Assembly: GCA_019510465.1 (NCBI GenBank)
Contig: JAEKKH010000155.1
Coordinates: 1 to 36,640, forward strand
Source: Burkholderiales bacterium
Lineage (GTDB): Bacteria; Pseudomonadota; Gammaproteobacteria; Burkholderiales; Burkholderiaceae_C
Direction: 5' to 3'
Length of the DNA: 36,640 bases
The notes beneath the pieces were generated by a model. It ran no database searches, had not been told where the DNA came from, and worked only from the letters and a program-made list of their open reading frames with translations. Shown here piece by piece: positions 18,543-31,974 of this stretch. The number at the start of each line of letters is the position of its first letter. Position 1 is the first letter of the stretch. A program made the position numbers and the translations under genes.

Positions 18543-20273
18543 TCAGAACGATTCCCAGTCGTCGCCGGCCAACGCCAGCGCCTTCCCGCGCACGGGCGCC
18601 GCGACCGCTGGGACCCGCGCGGCGGGTGCGCCCGTCGCGGCCTTGGCGGCCACCTGCGCGGGCCGGCGCGCCGGCACCGCGGCGCGGGACGCCGGCTTGG
18701 GCGCGACCATCGAGGCCGCGGCGACGCGGAAACCTTCCGCGGGCCGGCCTTCGAGCTTGAACACCGACACCGCCTGCACCAGCTGGTGCGCCTGGCCCTT
18801 CAGGCTCTCGGCGGCCGCGGCGCTTTCCTCGACCAGCGCGGCGTTCTGCTGCGTGGCCTGGTCCATCTGCGCGATGGCGTCGCCGATCTGGCCGACGCCC
18901 GAGCTCTGCTCCGTGCTGGCGGCGCTGATCTCGCCCATGATGTCGGTGACGCGCGCGATCGAGCTCACGATCTCGGTCATCGTCTCGCCGGCGCGGTCGA
19001 CCAGCGCGCTGCCGTGCTCGACGCGTTCGACGCTGGCCGAGATGAGCGCCTTGATCTCCTTGGCGGCGTCCGACGAACGTTGCGCCAGCGAGCGCACCTC
19101 GCCCGCCACCACCGCGAAGCCGCGGCCCTGCTCGCCCGCCCGCGCGGCCTCGACCGCGGCGTTCAGCGCGAGGATATTGGTCTGGAACGCGATGCCGTCG
19201 ATCACGCCGATGATGTCGACGATGCGCTTGGAGCTGTCGTCGATGCCCTTCATCGTCTCGACGACCTCGCCCACCACGTCGCCGCCCTTGCGCGCCACCG
19301 CGCTGGCGCCGAGCGCGAGCTGGTTGGCCGACTGGGCGTTGTCGGCGTTCTGGCGCACCGTGGAGGACAGCTGCTCCATCGACGCCGCGGCCTGCTGCAG
19401 CGCCGAGGCCTGCTCCTCGGTGCGCGCGCTCAGGTCGTTGGCGCCCTGCGAGATCTGCGACGACGCCGTCGCCACGCTCTCCGAGTTGCTGCGCACGTTG
19501 CTCACCACGCCGGCCAGGCTGCCCTGCATGGTCGCGAGCGCCTTGAGCAGCTGCGCGATCTCGTCGCGGCCGGCCACGCGCACCTCACTGGTCAGGTCGC
19601 CGCCGGCGATCGCCTCGGCCACCGTCACGGCGTCGTCCACCGGACGGGTGATCTTGCGGCTGAACAGCACGCCCACCCCGATGCCCGCGGCGCCGGCCAC
19701 CAGCATCAGCACGATGCTGACCAGCGACGCGCGATGCGCCTGCGTGGCGGCGTCGGCGGACACGGCGGCGCTGTCGGCGGCGATCTTCTTGCCGGCTTCG
19801 GCCAGCAGTCGCGCCGGCTCGCGATCCATGCCGGCCACGGCGCCGTCGCCGGCCGACGGATCGAAGCCTGCGTTCTTGAACGCCTCGAAGCCCTTGCGGT
19901 AGTCGACGCCCATCTTCGCGTGCGCCTGGCTGAACTGCTCGACCAGCGTGCGGCTCTCGCCTGGTGGCAGCGTCGCGAGCAAGGCCCTGGCCTTGTCGTC
20001 GACGGCGGACTCGCGCTTGGCGAACGCACCCCAGTGCTTCTCGAGCTTGTCCGGGTCCTTGCCGCGCAGCAGCGTGTCCTTCCACTCCTGCACCTGGGTC
20101 TTGAAGTTCACCAGCACGTCGGCGACGTCGCGCTCGTGCGCGTTCTGGGCACCGACCTCCACCTCGTAGATGGCGACGGAATCGTTGAGGCTGTGGATGC
20201 CGATGAGCGCGGCGCCCATCAGCGCGGCGAGGACGCCGGTGAATGCCAGCGGCAGTTTCAGCTTGAGGTTCAT
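18543..20273 (-). CDS. Methyl-accepting chemotaxis protein (two TM segments, periplasmic 4-helix-bundle-like sensor, HAMP, MA domain)
   Basis: [29 protein letters not shown]..., [77 protein letters not shown]-terminus ...DDWESF. Confidence 0.95.
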   Translation of the reverse strand: MNLKLKLPLAFTGVLAALMGAALIGIHSLNDSVAIYEVEVGAQNAHERDVADVLVNFKTQVQEWKDTLLRGKDPDKLEKHWGAFAKRESAVDDKARALLATLPPGESRTLVEQFSQAHAKMGVDYRKGFEAFKNAGFDPSAGDGAVAGMDREPARLLAEAGKKIAADSAAVSADAATQAHRASLVSIVLMLVAGAAGIGVGVLFSRKITRPVDDAVTVAEAIAGGDLTSEVRVAGRDEIAQLLKALATMQGSLAGVVSNVRSNSESVATASSQISQGANDLSARTEEQASALQQAAASMEQLSSTVRQNADNAQSANQLALGASAVARKGGDVVGEVVETMKGIDDSSKRIVDIIGVIDGIAFQTNILALNAAVEAARAGEQGRGFAVVAGEVRSLAQRSSDAAKEIKALISASVERVEHGSALVDRAGETMTEIVSSIARVTDIMGEISAASTEQSSGVGQIGDAIAQMDQATQQNAALVEESAAAAESLKGQAHQLVQAVSVFKLEGRPAEGFRVAAASMVAPKPASRAAVPARRPAQVAAKAATGAPAARVPAVAAPVRGKALALAGDDWESF

Positions 20274-20430
20274 TTCGGTCGGAGGCTCGGTATGGCGGGC
20301 TCGCCGAGCGTGCGCGAAACGAACAGCGCTGGCGGTGACTGCAGGAGGCGCCGGGTGCGAGCGGATCGCGGACGCGGCTTCATGTCCTGTTTTCGGCGCC
20401 CGCCGCCCGAACTTGAGTCGGGACATGACC

Positions 20431-23940
<3,510 letters not shown>

Positions 23941-24019
23941 GTGCTCTTTCTCCGGCACGTTCGGACGGCCAGAGTGTATGCCGCACGGCGGCAGCGAACG
24001 GGCGCGTGCAGCGCACGTC

Positions 24020-25363
24020 CTACTGCAGCAGCAGCCGCAACGCGTGCAGCGCGAGTCCTGCGAGGCCTCCCACGACGGTGCCGTTGATGCGGATGAACTG
24101 CAGGTCGCGGCCGACGCTCAGCTCCAGCTGTTCGACCAGTTGTCGATCGTCCCAGTCCTTGATCGTCTGCGCGATGTGCGTGGTGACGCCGGCGCGCAGG
24201 TTGGCGGCGATGGTGCCGGCCGCCGACAACAGGTGCTCGTTGAGCGATGCGCGCAGGCTGGCGTCCTCGCGCAGCCGGTCGCCGACGTCGCGCATCGCCT
24301 GCGCCACGTGCTCCGCGAGCGCCGAGCGCTCGTCGGCGAGGTCGGCCTGCAGCAGGCGCTTGATGTCGTTCCAGACGCCGCCGGCATAGTCGATCACGGC
24401 CGGGTCGGTGATCGCGCGCTCCTTGACGCGGTCGAACGCGGCGATCAACGATTCGTCGTCGCGCAGCCGCTCGATGAACTCGGCCAGCCACTTGTCGTAG
24501 CGCTGGCGCACCGGATGATGGGGCTGCGACAGCACGTCGCGCAGCTCGCCCAGCACCGAGGCGCTCAGCCGGGACGCCAGGCCGTCGGCCATGCGCGCCA
24601 CCGGCGTCACCAGCTCCACCATGCCCACCACCTTGGGCCACTCCTTGCGGGCGTGGCGCACCATCAGCTCGGAGACGCGCTGCTTGACCTCGTCCTCGGC
24701 CAGGAAGCCGCCGATCTTCTCGAGGCCCGCGTCCAGCAGCTCGTGGTGGCGGCCCCCTTGCGTCAGCAGCGTCAGCACCTCGGCCGCGGTGGCGGCGCTG
24801 TTCCAGCGGCGCGCCTGCGCCACGATCAGCTCCAGCGTCGCGCGCCGCATGCGCTCGTCGTCGAACAACCCGACCGCCTTGAGCGCCCAGCGCCGGCCTT
24901 CGGCGACCCAGTCGTGCACCCGGGCCGGGTCCGCCAGCCAGTCGCCGAGGCGGCGTGCCGGATCCAGCTCGGCCAGGCGCAGCACGAGCGAGGTCGGCTC
25001 GAGGAAATGGTCGCGCACGAAATGCGCCAGGCCGTCGGCCACGCGCGCCTTGCTGCGCGGCAGGATGGCCGTGTGCGGCAGCGGCAGGCCCAGCGGGCGG
25101 CGGAACAGCGCGACCACGGCGAACCAGTCGGCGATCGCGCCCACGGCGGAGGCCTCGCAGAACGATTGCAGCCAGCCCCAGCCGCCCTCGCCGCCCTGCC
25201 ACGACGCGAGCGCGAGCCCGGCGAGCGCCGCGGCCAGGAGCCCCGCGGCGACCCACTTCATGCGACTGAGCGCTCCGACGCGAGCGTCCTCGACGTCGCG
25301 CATCGCGATTTCCAGGCGATCCATCGTCGGCAGTGTGCCCTGTCCGATGTGTCCAGCAGTCAT
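24020..25363 (-). CDS. DUF445 domain-containing membrane protein
   Basis: [58 protein letters not shown] typical of DUF445 (YjiN-like); start 25363 or 25324. Confidence 0.88.
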   Translation of the reverse strand: MTAGHIGQGTLPTMDRLEIAMRDVEDARVGALSRMKWVAAGLLAAALAGLALASWQGGEGGWGWLQSFCEASAVGAIADWFAVVALFRRPLGLPLPHTAILPRSKARVADGLAHFVRDHFLEPTSLVLRLAELDPARRLGDWLADPARVHDWVAEGRRWALKAVGLFDDERMRRATLELIVAQARRWNSAATAAEVLTLLTQGGRHHELLDAGLEKIGGFLAEDEVKQRVSELMVRHARKEWPKVVGMVELVTPVARMADGLASRLSASVLGELRDVLSQPHHPVRQRYDKWLAEFIERLRDDESLIAAFDRVKERAITDPAVIDYAGGVWNDIKRLLQADLADERSALAEHVAQAMRDVGDRLREDASLRASLNEHLLSAAGTIAANLRAGVTTHIAQTIKDWDDRQLVEQLELSVGRDLQFIRINGTVVGGLAGLALHALRLLLQ

Positions 25364-25386
25364 ACTGTCGGTTTTCCTCCGAATAC

Positions 25387-25412
25387 GCACCCGGCGCGTG
25401 ACGCGCCCGTGC
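25387..25412. promoter_or_regulatory. Extended palindrome in the DUF445 / Suv3-like divergent intergenic region
   Basis: GCAC cc GGCGCGT g ACGCGCC c GTGC; 7-bp perfect arms plus a 4-bp outer stem, ending 6 nt before ATG 25419. Confidence 0.5.
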
Positions 25413-25418
25413 ACCCGA

Positions 25419-27668
25419 ATGAGCTCCGAACCCGCGAACCCACCGACCTCCCCGCCCGCCGCCGCGCCGCGCGCGTTCAAGTTGCCCAACGCCCGGCACG
25501 CCAGCCGCGTGCCCGAGGACGTCAACCCGGCCGACATCGCCCGCATCCAGCAGGCGGCGTACCAGCTGCCCCAAGTCGTCAAGCCCGCCGACTACATCGA
25601 CGAGCACGCGCCGCATTTCGAGCAGCACCTGGACGGCCTGGGCCTGATCCTGCTGCAGAAGGCGGTGGCCGGCGGCCGGCCGAGCCGCTGGATCGCGCCC
25701 GGGCACGTCGCCGCCGCGCTGCGCCATCTCGATACCGTCGGCAACGGCCCGCAGGTGCGCGCGCAGATGCTGGAGCGCACGGCGGAGCTCGAGGCGCTGG
25801 GCATCACCCGCGAGGCGGGCCGCTTCGACCGCTTCCTGCAGCACGAGCTGCGCCTGCCCACCAGCGGCGTGCAGTTGCGCATGGCCTGGCGCCAGCCGAT
25901 CGCCGATGCGCCGGTGTGGGAGTTCCATCGCACGGGCGACATCGAGGCCCTCGTGGCCGCCATCGGCGAACCGCCGCCCTATCCGGACGCCGCTGAAGTC
26001 GTCGACCACGTCGAGCGCCTGCTGGCGCGCGCCGAGTCCGGCCACCCGGAACAGCTGGGCTCGCTCGTCCAGCGCCTGCAGGCCGAGGCCGCGCGGCCGC
26101 AGCCGCTCGCCGACCTCAAGGCCTCGCTCGTGCGCGCCCAGGACCGCTGGGAGCGCCACGTCGCCGAGCTCAACGCGCTGGCCGGCCTGAACTCCGAGCT
26201 GGCGTTCCAGGGCTACCCCGACAGCTTCGAGCTGGCGCGCCGGCTGCAGCGCAGCGTCACGCTGTACGTGGGGCCGCCCAACAGCGGCAAGACGCACGCG
26301 GCGTTCGAGCAGCTGGCCGCCGCGCACGACGGCTGCTACCTGGCGCCGCTGCGCCTGCTGGCACTCGAGGGACGCGACCGCCTCGTCGCGCGCGGCGTGC
26401 CCACGTCGCTGCTGACCGGCGAGGAGAACGACCCCGCGCCGCAAGCGCGCGTCGTCTCCAGCACCATCGAGATGGTCAACACGTCCAGGCCGATCGACGT
26501 GGCCGTCATCGACGAGGCCCAGATGCTGTTCGACGCCTCGCGCGGCTGGGCTTGGACGCAGGCCATCGTGGGCGTGCCGGCCAACGAGGTCATCGTCATC
26601 TGCTCGGCGTACGCGGCGCCGGCCATCGAGAACCTGCTCAAGCTGTGCGGCGAGACCTGCAAGCTGCGCACGTTCGAGCGCAAGCAGCACGTCGAGCTGC
26701 TGCCGGGGCCGGTGCCGATCTCCGCGCTGAAGAAGGGCGACGCCGTCGTCGCCTTCAGTCGCAAGGAGGTGTTGATGCTGCGCGACCAGGTCGCCGCCAA
26801 TGGCCATCCGGTCTCGGTGATCTACGGCGCGCTGCCGCCCGAGGTCCGGCGCCGCGAGGCCGAGCGCTTCGCCCACGGTCATGCGCACATCCTGGTGGCC
26901 ACCGACGCGATCGGCATGGGCCTGAACCTGCCGATCCGTCGCGTCCTGTTCTCGACGCTGAAGAAGTTCGACGGCGTCGGCGACCGGCTGCTGGACGAAT
27001 CCGAGGTGCACCAGATCGCCGGCCGCGCCGGCCGCTACGGCCTGCACGAGGAAGGCTTCGCCGGCGTGCTGCGCGAGGCCGAGCCCTCCGCGCTGCGCAC
27101 GCTGAAGGAACTGCTGCCCCGGCAGCCGCGCGCGCCGCGCGACTTCAAGGCCTTCGTCGCGCCCAACTGGTGGCACGTGGACACCATCGCCACGCGCCTG
27201 GGCCTGGCCAGGCTGCGCGCGGTGCTGGACGTGTTCGTCGACCAGCTCCGGCTGGACGACGCCCACTTCGCCGTCGCCGAGCTCGACCAGATGCTCGAAC
27301 TCGCCGAGCAGCTCGATCACAACGCCGGCAAGCTCACGCTCAAGCAGCGCTTCATCTACGCCCAGGCGCCGGTGGACACGCGCACCGAGACGCAGGTCCA
27401 GGCCTTCCTCGAATGGGCCTGGAACCACGCCAACGCCGGCCAGGCCGGCACGCCGTGGTTCCTGTCCGAGGTCGACGAGCACAGCCGCCTCGACAACATG
27501 GAGAAGGCACTGCGCTCGTGCACGCTGTGGCTCTGGCTCGATCTCCGTTTCCCCGGCAGCTACGGCCAGATCGAGGAAGTGATCGACCTGCGCACGCGGC
27601 TCAACGAAGGCATCGAGCGGCACCTGAAGGGCAAGAAGCCGCTCTGGCAGCAGCGCGCACGGCGATAG
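25419..27668 (+). CDS. Suv3-like DExH RNA helicase (bacterial homologue of the mitochondrial degradosome helicase)
   Basis: LYVGPPNSGKTHAA (motif I), VAVIDEAQML (motif II), ATDAIGMGLNLPIRRVLFSTLKKFDG (motif V), QIAGRAGRYG (motif VI); N-terminal extension MSSEPANPPTSPP. Confidence 0.88.
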   Translation: MSSEPANPPTSPPAAAPRAFKLPNARHASRVPEDVNPADIARIQQAAYQLPQVVKPADYIDEHAPHFEQHLDGLGLILLQKAVAGGRPSRWIAPGHVAAALRHLDTVGNGPQVRAQMLERTAELEALGITREAGRFDRFLQHELRLPTSGVQLRMAWRQPIADAPVWEFHRTGDIEALVAAIGEPPPYPDAAEVVDHVERLLARAESGHPEQLGSLVQRLQAEAARPQPLADLKASLVRAQDRWERHVAELNALAGLNSELAFQGYPDSFELARRLQRSVTLYVGPPNSGKTHAAFEQLAAAHDGCYLAPLRLLALEGRDRLVARGVPTSLLTGEENDPAPQARVVSSTIEMVNTSRPIDVAVIDEAQMLFDASRGWAWTQAIVGVPANEVIVICSAYAAPAIENLLKLCGETCKLRTFERKQHVELLPGPVPISALKKGDAVVAFSRKEVLMLRDQVAANGHPVSVIYGALPPEVRRREAERFAHGHAHILVATDAIGMGLNLPIRRVLFSTLKKFDGVGDRLLDESEVHQIAGRAGRYGLHEEGFAGVLREAEPSALRTLKELLPRQPRAPRDFKAFVAPNWWHVDTIATRLGLARLRAVLDVFVDQLRLDDAHFAVAELDQMLELAEQLDHNAGKLTLKQRFIYAQAPVDTRTETQVQAFLEWAWNHANAGQAGTPWFLSEVDEHSRLDNMEKALRSCTLWLWLDLRFPGSYGQIEEVIDLRTRLNEGIERHLKGKKPLWQQRARR

Positions 27669-27671
27669 CCG

Positions 27672-27717
27672 GCGTCGGCGGGCCGCTCCCCCGAGCGAGC
27701 GCCCCGGCGGCCGACGC
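27672..27717. terminator. Possible stem (GCGTCGGC...GCCGACGC) between convergent helicase and cupin genes
   Basis: 8-bp inverted repeat at 27672-27679 / 27710-27717 with long GC-rich loop. Confidence 0.25.
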
Positions 27718-27728
27718 GGCGGTCGACC

Positions 27729-28013
27729 TCAGACCGGCACGCGCCGCGCCACCCAGTACGTGGCGCCTTCGGGGCCGTAGCGCTCCGAGTGCGGCGTGTG
27801 CGCCGGCAGGTGGAACTCGCCGCCGGGCAGCAGGTGGCGCGTCTCGTTGCCGCAGGTGAGCCACATCTCGCCCTGCGTCACGATCGCCTGGGCCTCGAAC
27901 GGGTGCGAGTGGATCTCGACCACCTGGTGGGGGTTCCAGCGGCGCTCCTGCACGTCCGCGGCGCCATGCGCCCGGGCGAGGGAATGGAATTCGTCGAAGG
28001 TGGGCGGCGTCAT
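27729..28013 (-). CDS. Cupin domain protein
   Basis: MTPPTFDEFHSLARAHGAADVQERRWNPHQVVEIHSHPFEAQAIVTQGEMWLTCGNETRHLLPGGEFHLPAHTPHSERYGPEGATYWVARRVPV; start at 28013 inside ORF 27729-28289. Confidence 0.85.
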   Translation of the reverse strand: MTPPTFDEFHSLARAHGAADVQERRWNPHQVVEIHSHPFEAQAIVTQGEMWLTCGNETRHLLPGGEFHLPAHTPHSERYGPEGATYWVARRVPV

Positions 28014-28027
28014 CGTGCTGCTCCCGT

Positions 28028-28714
28028 TCAAAGGGCCGGCGCGCCGACCTGCAGCGCCGGCGCGGCGGCGGCGAAGGCCGGCAGGCGTTCGCACTCGCCC
28101 ACGATGCGCGTGGACACCGGGATGCCGCCGACGTCGATCTTGAGCACGCCGGTGACCATGAACAGGCTGGCCAGGCAGATGTCGGCGATCGTCGGCTGGT
28201 CGCCGTGGCAGAAGCGACCGGTGCCGGGCTCGGCGGCCAGCCGTTGTTCGACGGCGCGCAGGCCGGTGCCCAGCCAGTGCACGAGCCACGCCCGCGACGC
28301 GTCCGCGTCGAAGCCGCCTAGCGTGGACAGGTACTGGCGCACGCGCGGCGTGATCAGCGGGTGCGTGTCGGCCGCCAGCATCTGCGCGATCGAGCGCACG
28401 CGGGCGCGGCCGTGCGCGTCGGCGGGCAGCAGCGGGGGCTGCGGGTAGAGCTCATCGAGGAATTCGAGGATGGCCAGCGACTGCGTCAACGGCACGGGCG
28501 GCTGGCCGGGGCCGTGGTCGACGAGCGCCGGCAGCCCGCCCAGCGGGTTGATGCGGCGGTAGGCCTCGCCGTTCTGCTCGCCGCCGTCCATGTCGACGAA
28601 GGTCTCGCGCGGCTTGACGCCCTTCAGGTGGAATGCCACGCGCACCCGGTACGTGGCGGACGTGCGCCAGAAGCCGTACAGCTCGAAGCGATCGTCGTCG
28701 GTGGGGCGGTTCAT
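28028..28714 (-). CDS. maiA: Maleylacetoacetate isomerase (zeta-class glutathione S-transferase)
   Basis: FELYGFWRTSATYRVRVAFHLKGV, RINPLGGLPALVD, LTQSLAILEFLDE, FCHGDQPTIADICLASL. Confidence 0.82.
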   Translation of the reverse strand: MNRPTDDDRFELYGFWRTSATYRVRVAFHLKGVKPRETFVDMDGGEQNGEAYRRINPLGGLPALVDHGPGQPPVPLTQSLAILEFLDELYPQPPLLPADAHGRARVRSIAQMLAADTHPLITPRVRQYLSTLGGFDADASRAWLVHWLGTGLRAVEQRLAAEPGTGRFCHGDQPTIADICLASLFMVTGVLKIDVGGIPVSTRIVGECERLPAFAAAAPALQVGAPAL

Positions 28715-28760
28715 GCGCGGTCCTCCTGCGTGGCCAGCCGTCGACGATACCGCAGCGCCG

Positions 28761-29666
28761 TCAACCCTGCTCACAGAAGTCGACGAAGGCCGCCAAGCCG
28801 CGCGAGAACTGCTTGCGCCGATGGTGCACGAGCCAGAAGCGCCGTGCCAGGCGCGGCAGCGTCGTGCGCACGCGCACCAGGCGCCCCAGCGCGATCAGGT
28901 CGCGCACCGCGAACAGCGACAGGCACGTCAGGCCCAGGCCCTCGACCGCCGCCTGCTTGATGGCCTCGGTGCCGCCGAAGCGCAGCCCCTCGCGCAGCTG
29001 GTGCAGGTGCGGCTGCAGCGCCTGCTCGACGGCCTCGCGCGTGCCCGAGCCCGGCTCGCGCAGCAACCACGCGGCCTGGCGCAGCGCGGCGACGTCGAGC
29101 TTGCGGGCGGGGTCGCCGGCCAGCAGCGGGTGCGACGGCGCAGCACAGATCACGAGCTCCTCCTCGCGCCACGGCCGCGCGAGCAGCTCGGGTTCGTGGC
29201 ACGGGCCCTCGATCAGGCCGATGTCGACCTCCATGCGCGCCACGGCCGCGGCCACGGCCGCGGTGTTGGCGATGGCCACGTCGACCTGCGCGTCGGGCCG
29301 CGCCCGGCGCCAGTCGGCGATCAGCGTGGGCAGCAGGTAGTTGCCGATGGTCGTGCTCGCGCCCACGCGCAGCAGCGACGGCGCGGCGGCGTCGCGCGCG
29401 TCCACGGCGATGCCGAAGTCGCGCTCGATGCCCGCCGCGCCGTCGAGCACCGCGCGCGCCTGTGGCAGCAGGCCGCGGCCGGTGTCGTTCAGGACCAGGC
29501 GCGTGCCGACGCGGTCGAACAGCCGGGCCTCGAGCACCGCCTCGAGCTCGTTGAGCGCCGCGCTGGTGGCCGACTGCGACAGCGCGACACGGCCCGCGGC
29601 GGCCGTCGTGCTGCCGGCGTCCGCGACGGCGATGAAGACGGCCAGCTGGCGCAAGGTGATTCGCAT
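28761..29666 (-). CDS. LysR family transcriptional regulator
   Basis: MRITLRQLAVFIAVADAGSTTAAAGRVALSQSATSAALNELEAVLEARLFDRVGTRLVLND HTH; divergent from the YeiH-family gene. Confidence 0.93.
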   Translation of the reverse strand: MRITLRQLAVFIAVADAGSTTAAAGRVALSQSATSAALNELEAVLEARLFDRVGTRLVLNDTGRGLLPQARAVLDGAAGIERDFGIAVDARDAAAPSLLRVGASTTIGNYLLPTLIADWRRARPDAQVDVAIANTAAVAAAVARMEVDIGLIEGPCHEPELLARPWREEELVICAAPSHPLLAGDPARKLDVAALRQAAWLLREPGSGTREAVEQALQPHLHQLREGLRFGGTEAIKQAAVEGLGLTCLSLFAVRDLIALGRLVRVRTTLPRLARRFWLVHHRRKQFSRGLAAFVDFCEQG

Positions 29667-29691
29667 GCGCGCAGTCTACTCACCGATCAGG

Positions 29692-29727
29692 TAGATACAA
29701 CGATATCTATTCGTTTTACAGATAGAT
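29692..29727. promoter_or_regulatory. Overlapping AT-rich inverted repeats, candidate LysR-type operator
   Basis: TAGATA-N6-TATCTA (29692-29709) and ATCTAT-N11-ATAGAT (29705-29727, giving T-N11-A) between divergent LysR and transporter genes. Confidence 0.75.
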
Positions 29728-29773
29728 TCCGGCTGGGCACAGTGCGGCCACCGTCCCGCCTCGAATCGCCGAC

Positions 29774-30844
29774 ATGACCGCCGCCTCCCGAACCTTTGCC
29801 ACGCCTGCAGCCCCGATCACGGCGGCGCGCCTGCTGCCCGGCCTGCTGCTGGCCGCCGCCGTCGCGACGGCCGCGACCACCTTCGCGCGGGCCGACTGGC
29901 TGCAGTCGCACGGGCTGTCCGCGCTGACCCTGGCCATCGCGCTGGGCCTCGTGGCGGGCAACCTGCTGCCGGCGCCGGCGCTCGCGGCATCCGCCGAAGG
30001 CCTGAACCTGGCCAGGCAGCGCCTGCTGCGCGCCGGCATCGTGCTGTACGGCCTGCGGCTCACCGTCCAGGACATCGGGCATGTCGGACTGGCCGGCATC
30101 GCGATCGACGCCGCCGTGATCGCCAGCACCTTCGCGCTCGCCTGCACGCTGGGCCCGCGCGTGTTCGGGCTCGATCGCACGACCTCCATCCTGATCGGCG
30201 CCGGCAGCTCGATCTGCGGCGCGGCGGCGGTGCTGGCGACCGAGCCGGTGGTGCGCGGCCGGCCCGAGCAGGTCGCGGTGGCCGTGGCCACCGTCGTCGG
30301 CTTCGGCAGCGTCGCCATCTTCCTGTACCCGGCGCTGTACCACCTCGCCGCGGCGGTCCATCCGGTGTCGCCGACCGCGTACGGCCTGTGGGCCGGCTCG
30401 ACGATCCACGAGGTCGCGCAAGTGGTGGCCGCGGGCCATGCCGCGGGCGACGCCGCGGCCGACACCGCCGTCATCGCGAAGATGGTGCGCGTGATGATGC
30501 TGGCGCCCTTCCTCGTGGCGCTGTCGGCCTGGGTCGCGCGCCGGCGTCCGACGGCGCCAGCCCCCTTGCGCCCGCCCATCACGATCCCGTGGTTCGCCCT
30601 CGGCTTCGTCGCGCTGGCGGGACTGCGCTCGCTCGACGTGCTGCCGCGGGCCGCCCTCGCGATCGCCGGCGACGTCGACCTCGCCCTGCTCGCGGTGGCG
30701 ATGGCCGCGCTGGGCCTGACGACGCGCATCGCCGCGATGAAGGCGGCCGGCCTGGCCCCGCTGGGACTGGGCGCGGCGCTGGCCGCCTGGCTGGTGGCCG
30801 GCGGCGCGGCCATCAACGCCGTGGTGACCGCGCTCGCCGGCTGA
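29774..30844 (+). CDS. YeiH/UPF0324 family putative sulfate exporter membrane protein
   Basis: LTLAIALGLVAGNLLP, RAGIVLYGLRLTVQDIG, LIGAGSSICGAAAVLATEPV, YGLWAGSTIHEVAQVVAAG; polytopic. Confidence 0.92.
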   Translation: MTAASRTFATPAAPITAARLLPGLLLAAAVATAATTFARADWLQSHGLSALTLAIALGLVAGNLLPAPALAASAEGLNLARQRLLRAGIVLYGLRLTVQDIGHVGLAGIAIDAAVIASTFALACTLGPRVFGLDRTTSILIGAGSSICGAAAVLATEPVVRGRPEQVAVAVATVVGFGSVAIFLYPALYHLAAAVHPVSPTAYGLWAGSTIHEVAQVVAAGHAAGDAAADTAVIAKMVRVMMLAPFLVALSAWVARRRPTAPAPLRPPITIPWFALGFVALAGLRSLDVLPRAALAIAGDVDLALLAVAMAALGLTTRIAAMKAAGLAPLGLGAALAAWLVAGGAAINAVVTALAG

Positions 30845-30849
30845 GGCCG

Positions 30850-31974
30850 CTAGCGCGGGTTCGACCGCCGCCCGGCACGCCACGCGAACATGGCGAGACC
30901 GGCCAGCAGCATCGCCACCGTGTTGGTCTCCGGCACCGCCTGCATCACGCCGAACAGGCCGTGCGACTCGTCGCCCGGACCGGCGGTGAAGTACAGCGAC
31001 TGGCTGCTGCCCGCGCCGCCGTCGTTGCCCACGCCGAGCGCCCACAACCCGTCGATGGCCACCGCCTGGCCGTTGGTGCCCGACAGCTGTCCCATGAACG
31101 AGTCGGTGGCCAGGTCGTACGCGCTGATGTGGCCGTCGCCGAAATTGCCCACCAGCAGGTCGCCGGCGAGCGCGCCGAACGACGCCGGCGCGATCGCGAG
31201 GCCCCACGGCGCGTCGAGCATGCCACCGCTGGCGACGCGGCCCAGCAGGTTGCCCTGCAGGTCGTAGCGGTCGACGAAGCCGAAGCCGGCGCCGGCGGTC
31301 TCGTCGGTGCTGCTGCCTTCGCGCAGGGCGTAGGTGACGAACAGCGAGCCGGCCAGGTTCTGCACGTTGAACGGCACGTAGCCCGAGGGCAGGGTCGGGT
31401 CGGTGAACGCGCCGCTCAGGTTGGCGGCGCCGGCGTTGCCCTTGAAGACGTCGATCGTGCCGCGGCCGAAGTCGGCGCCGTACAGGTAGCTGTTGCCGCC
31501 GATGGTGGCCAGCGCCGCGCCCTTGTAGATGCCGCCGACCGAGACCAGCGCCTCGGCGCTCGTGCCGAGCGCGCCGCGCCAGCCCGAGACGGTGCCGTCC
31601 TCGCTGACGAACAGGAACGCGTCGCCGTTGAACTGGCCGGCGCCGCCCGGGTTGAACACCTGGCCCGTGACGCTGCCGGCGCCGGGGATGGCCACCGTCA
31701 AGCCCAGCTTGGTGGTGGCCTGCGTGGCCGGATCGACGCGGTACAGCGTGGACGTGCCCGCGCCGTTGGACGACACCCAGAACGGGCTCGTGGGCGAATA
31801 GGACAGGCCCCAGCCGTTGACGAGGCCGGGGTCGGTGATCTTCGCCGGGTTCGCGGCCTGGTCGTCGGTGACCAGGTTGGTGACCGACACCGGCGTCGCC
31901 TGGCTCGACGGCGCCGCCGCGGCCAGCACGGCGGCCACCGCGAGGGCAGTCAGGGATAGCGGATGCTTTCTCAT
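30850..31974 (-). CDS. TIGR03118-like family protein with PEP-CTERM-type sorting signal
   Basis: Signal peptide; NLVTDDQAANPAKITDPGLVNGWGLSYSPTSPFWVSSNGAGTSTLY; C-terminus VPETNTVAMLLAGLAMFAWRAGRRSNPR. Confidence 0.85.
   Translation of the reverse strand: MRKHPLSLTALAVAAVLAAAAPSSQATPVSVTNLVTDDQAANPAKITDPGLVNGWGLSYSPTSPFWVSSNGAGTSTLYRVDPATQATTKLGLTVAIPGAGSVTGQVFNPGGAGQFNGDAFLFVSEDGTVSGWRGALGTSAEALVSVGGIYKGAALATIGGNSYLYGADFGRGTIDVFKGNAGAANLSGAFTDPTLPSGYVPFNVQNLAGSLFVTYALREGSSTDETAGAGFGFVDRYDLQGNLLGRVASGGMLDAPWGLAIAPASFGALAGDLLVGNFGDGHISAYDLATDSFMGQLSGTNGQAVAIDGLWALGVGNDGGAGSSQSLYFTAGPGDESHGLFGVMQAVPETNTVAMLLAGLAMFAWRAGRRSNPR

Noticed and set aside
24591-25418. N-terminal extension of the Suv3-like ORF to 24591
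   Set aside because: Antisense to the DUF445 gene with low-complexity Ser/Arg/Ala translation; natural start at 25419.
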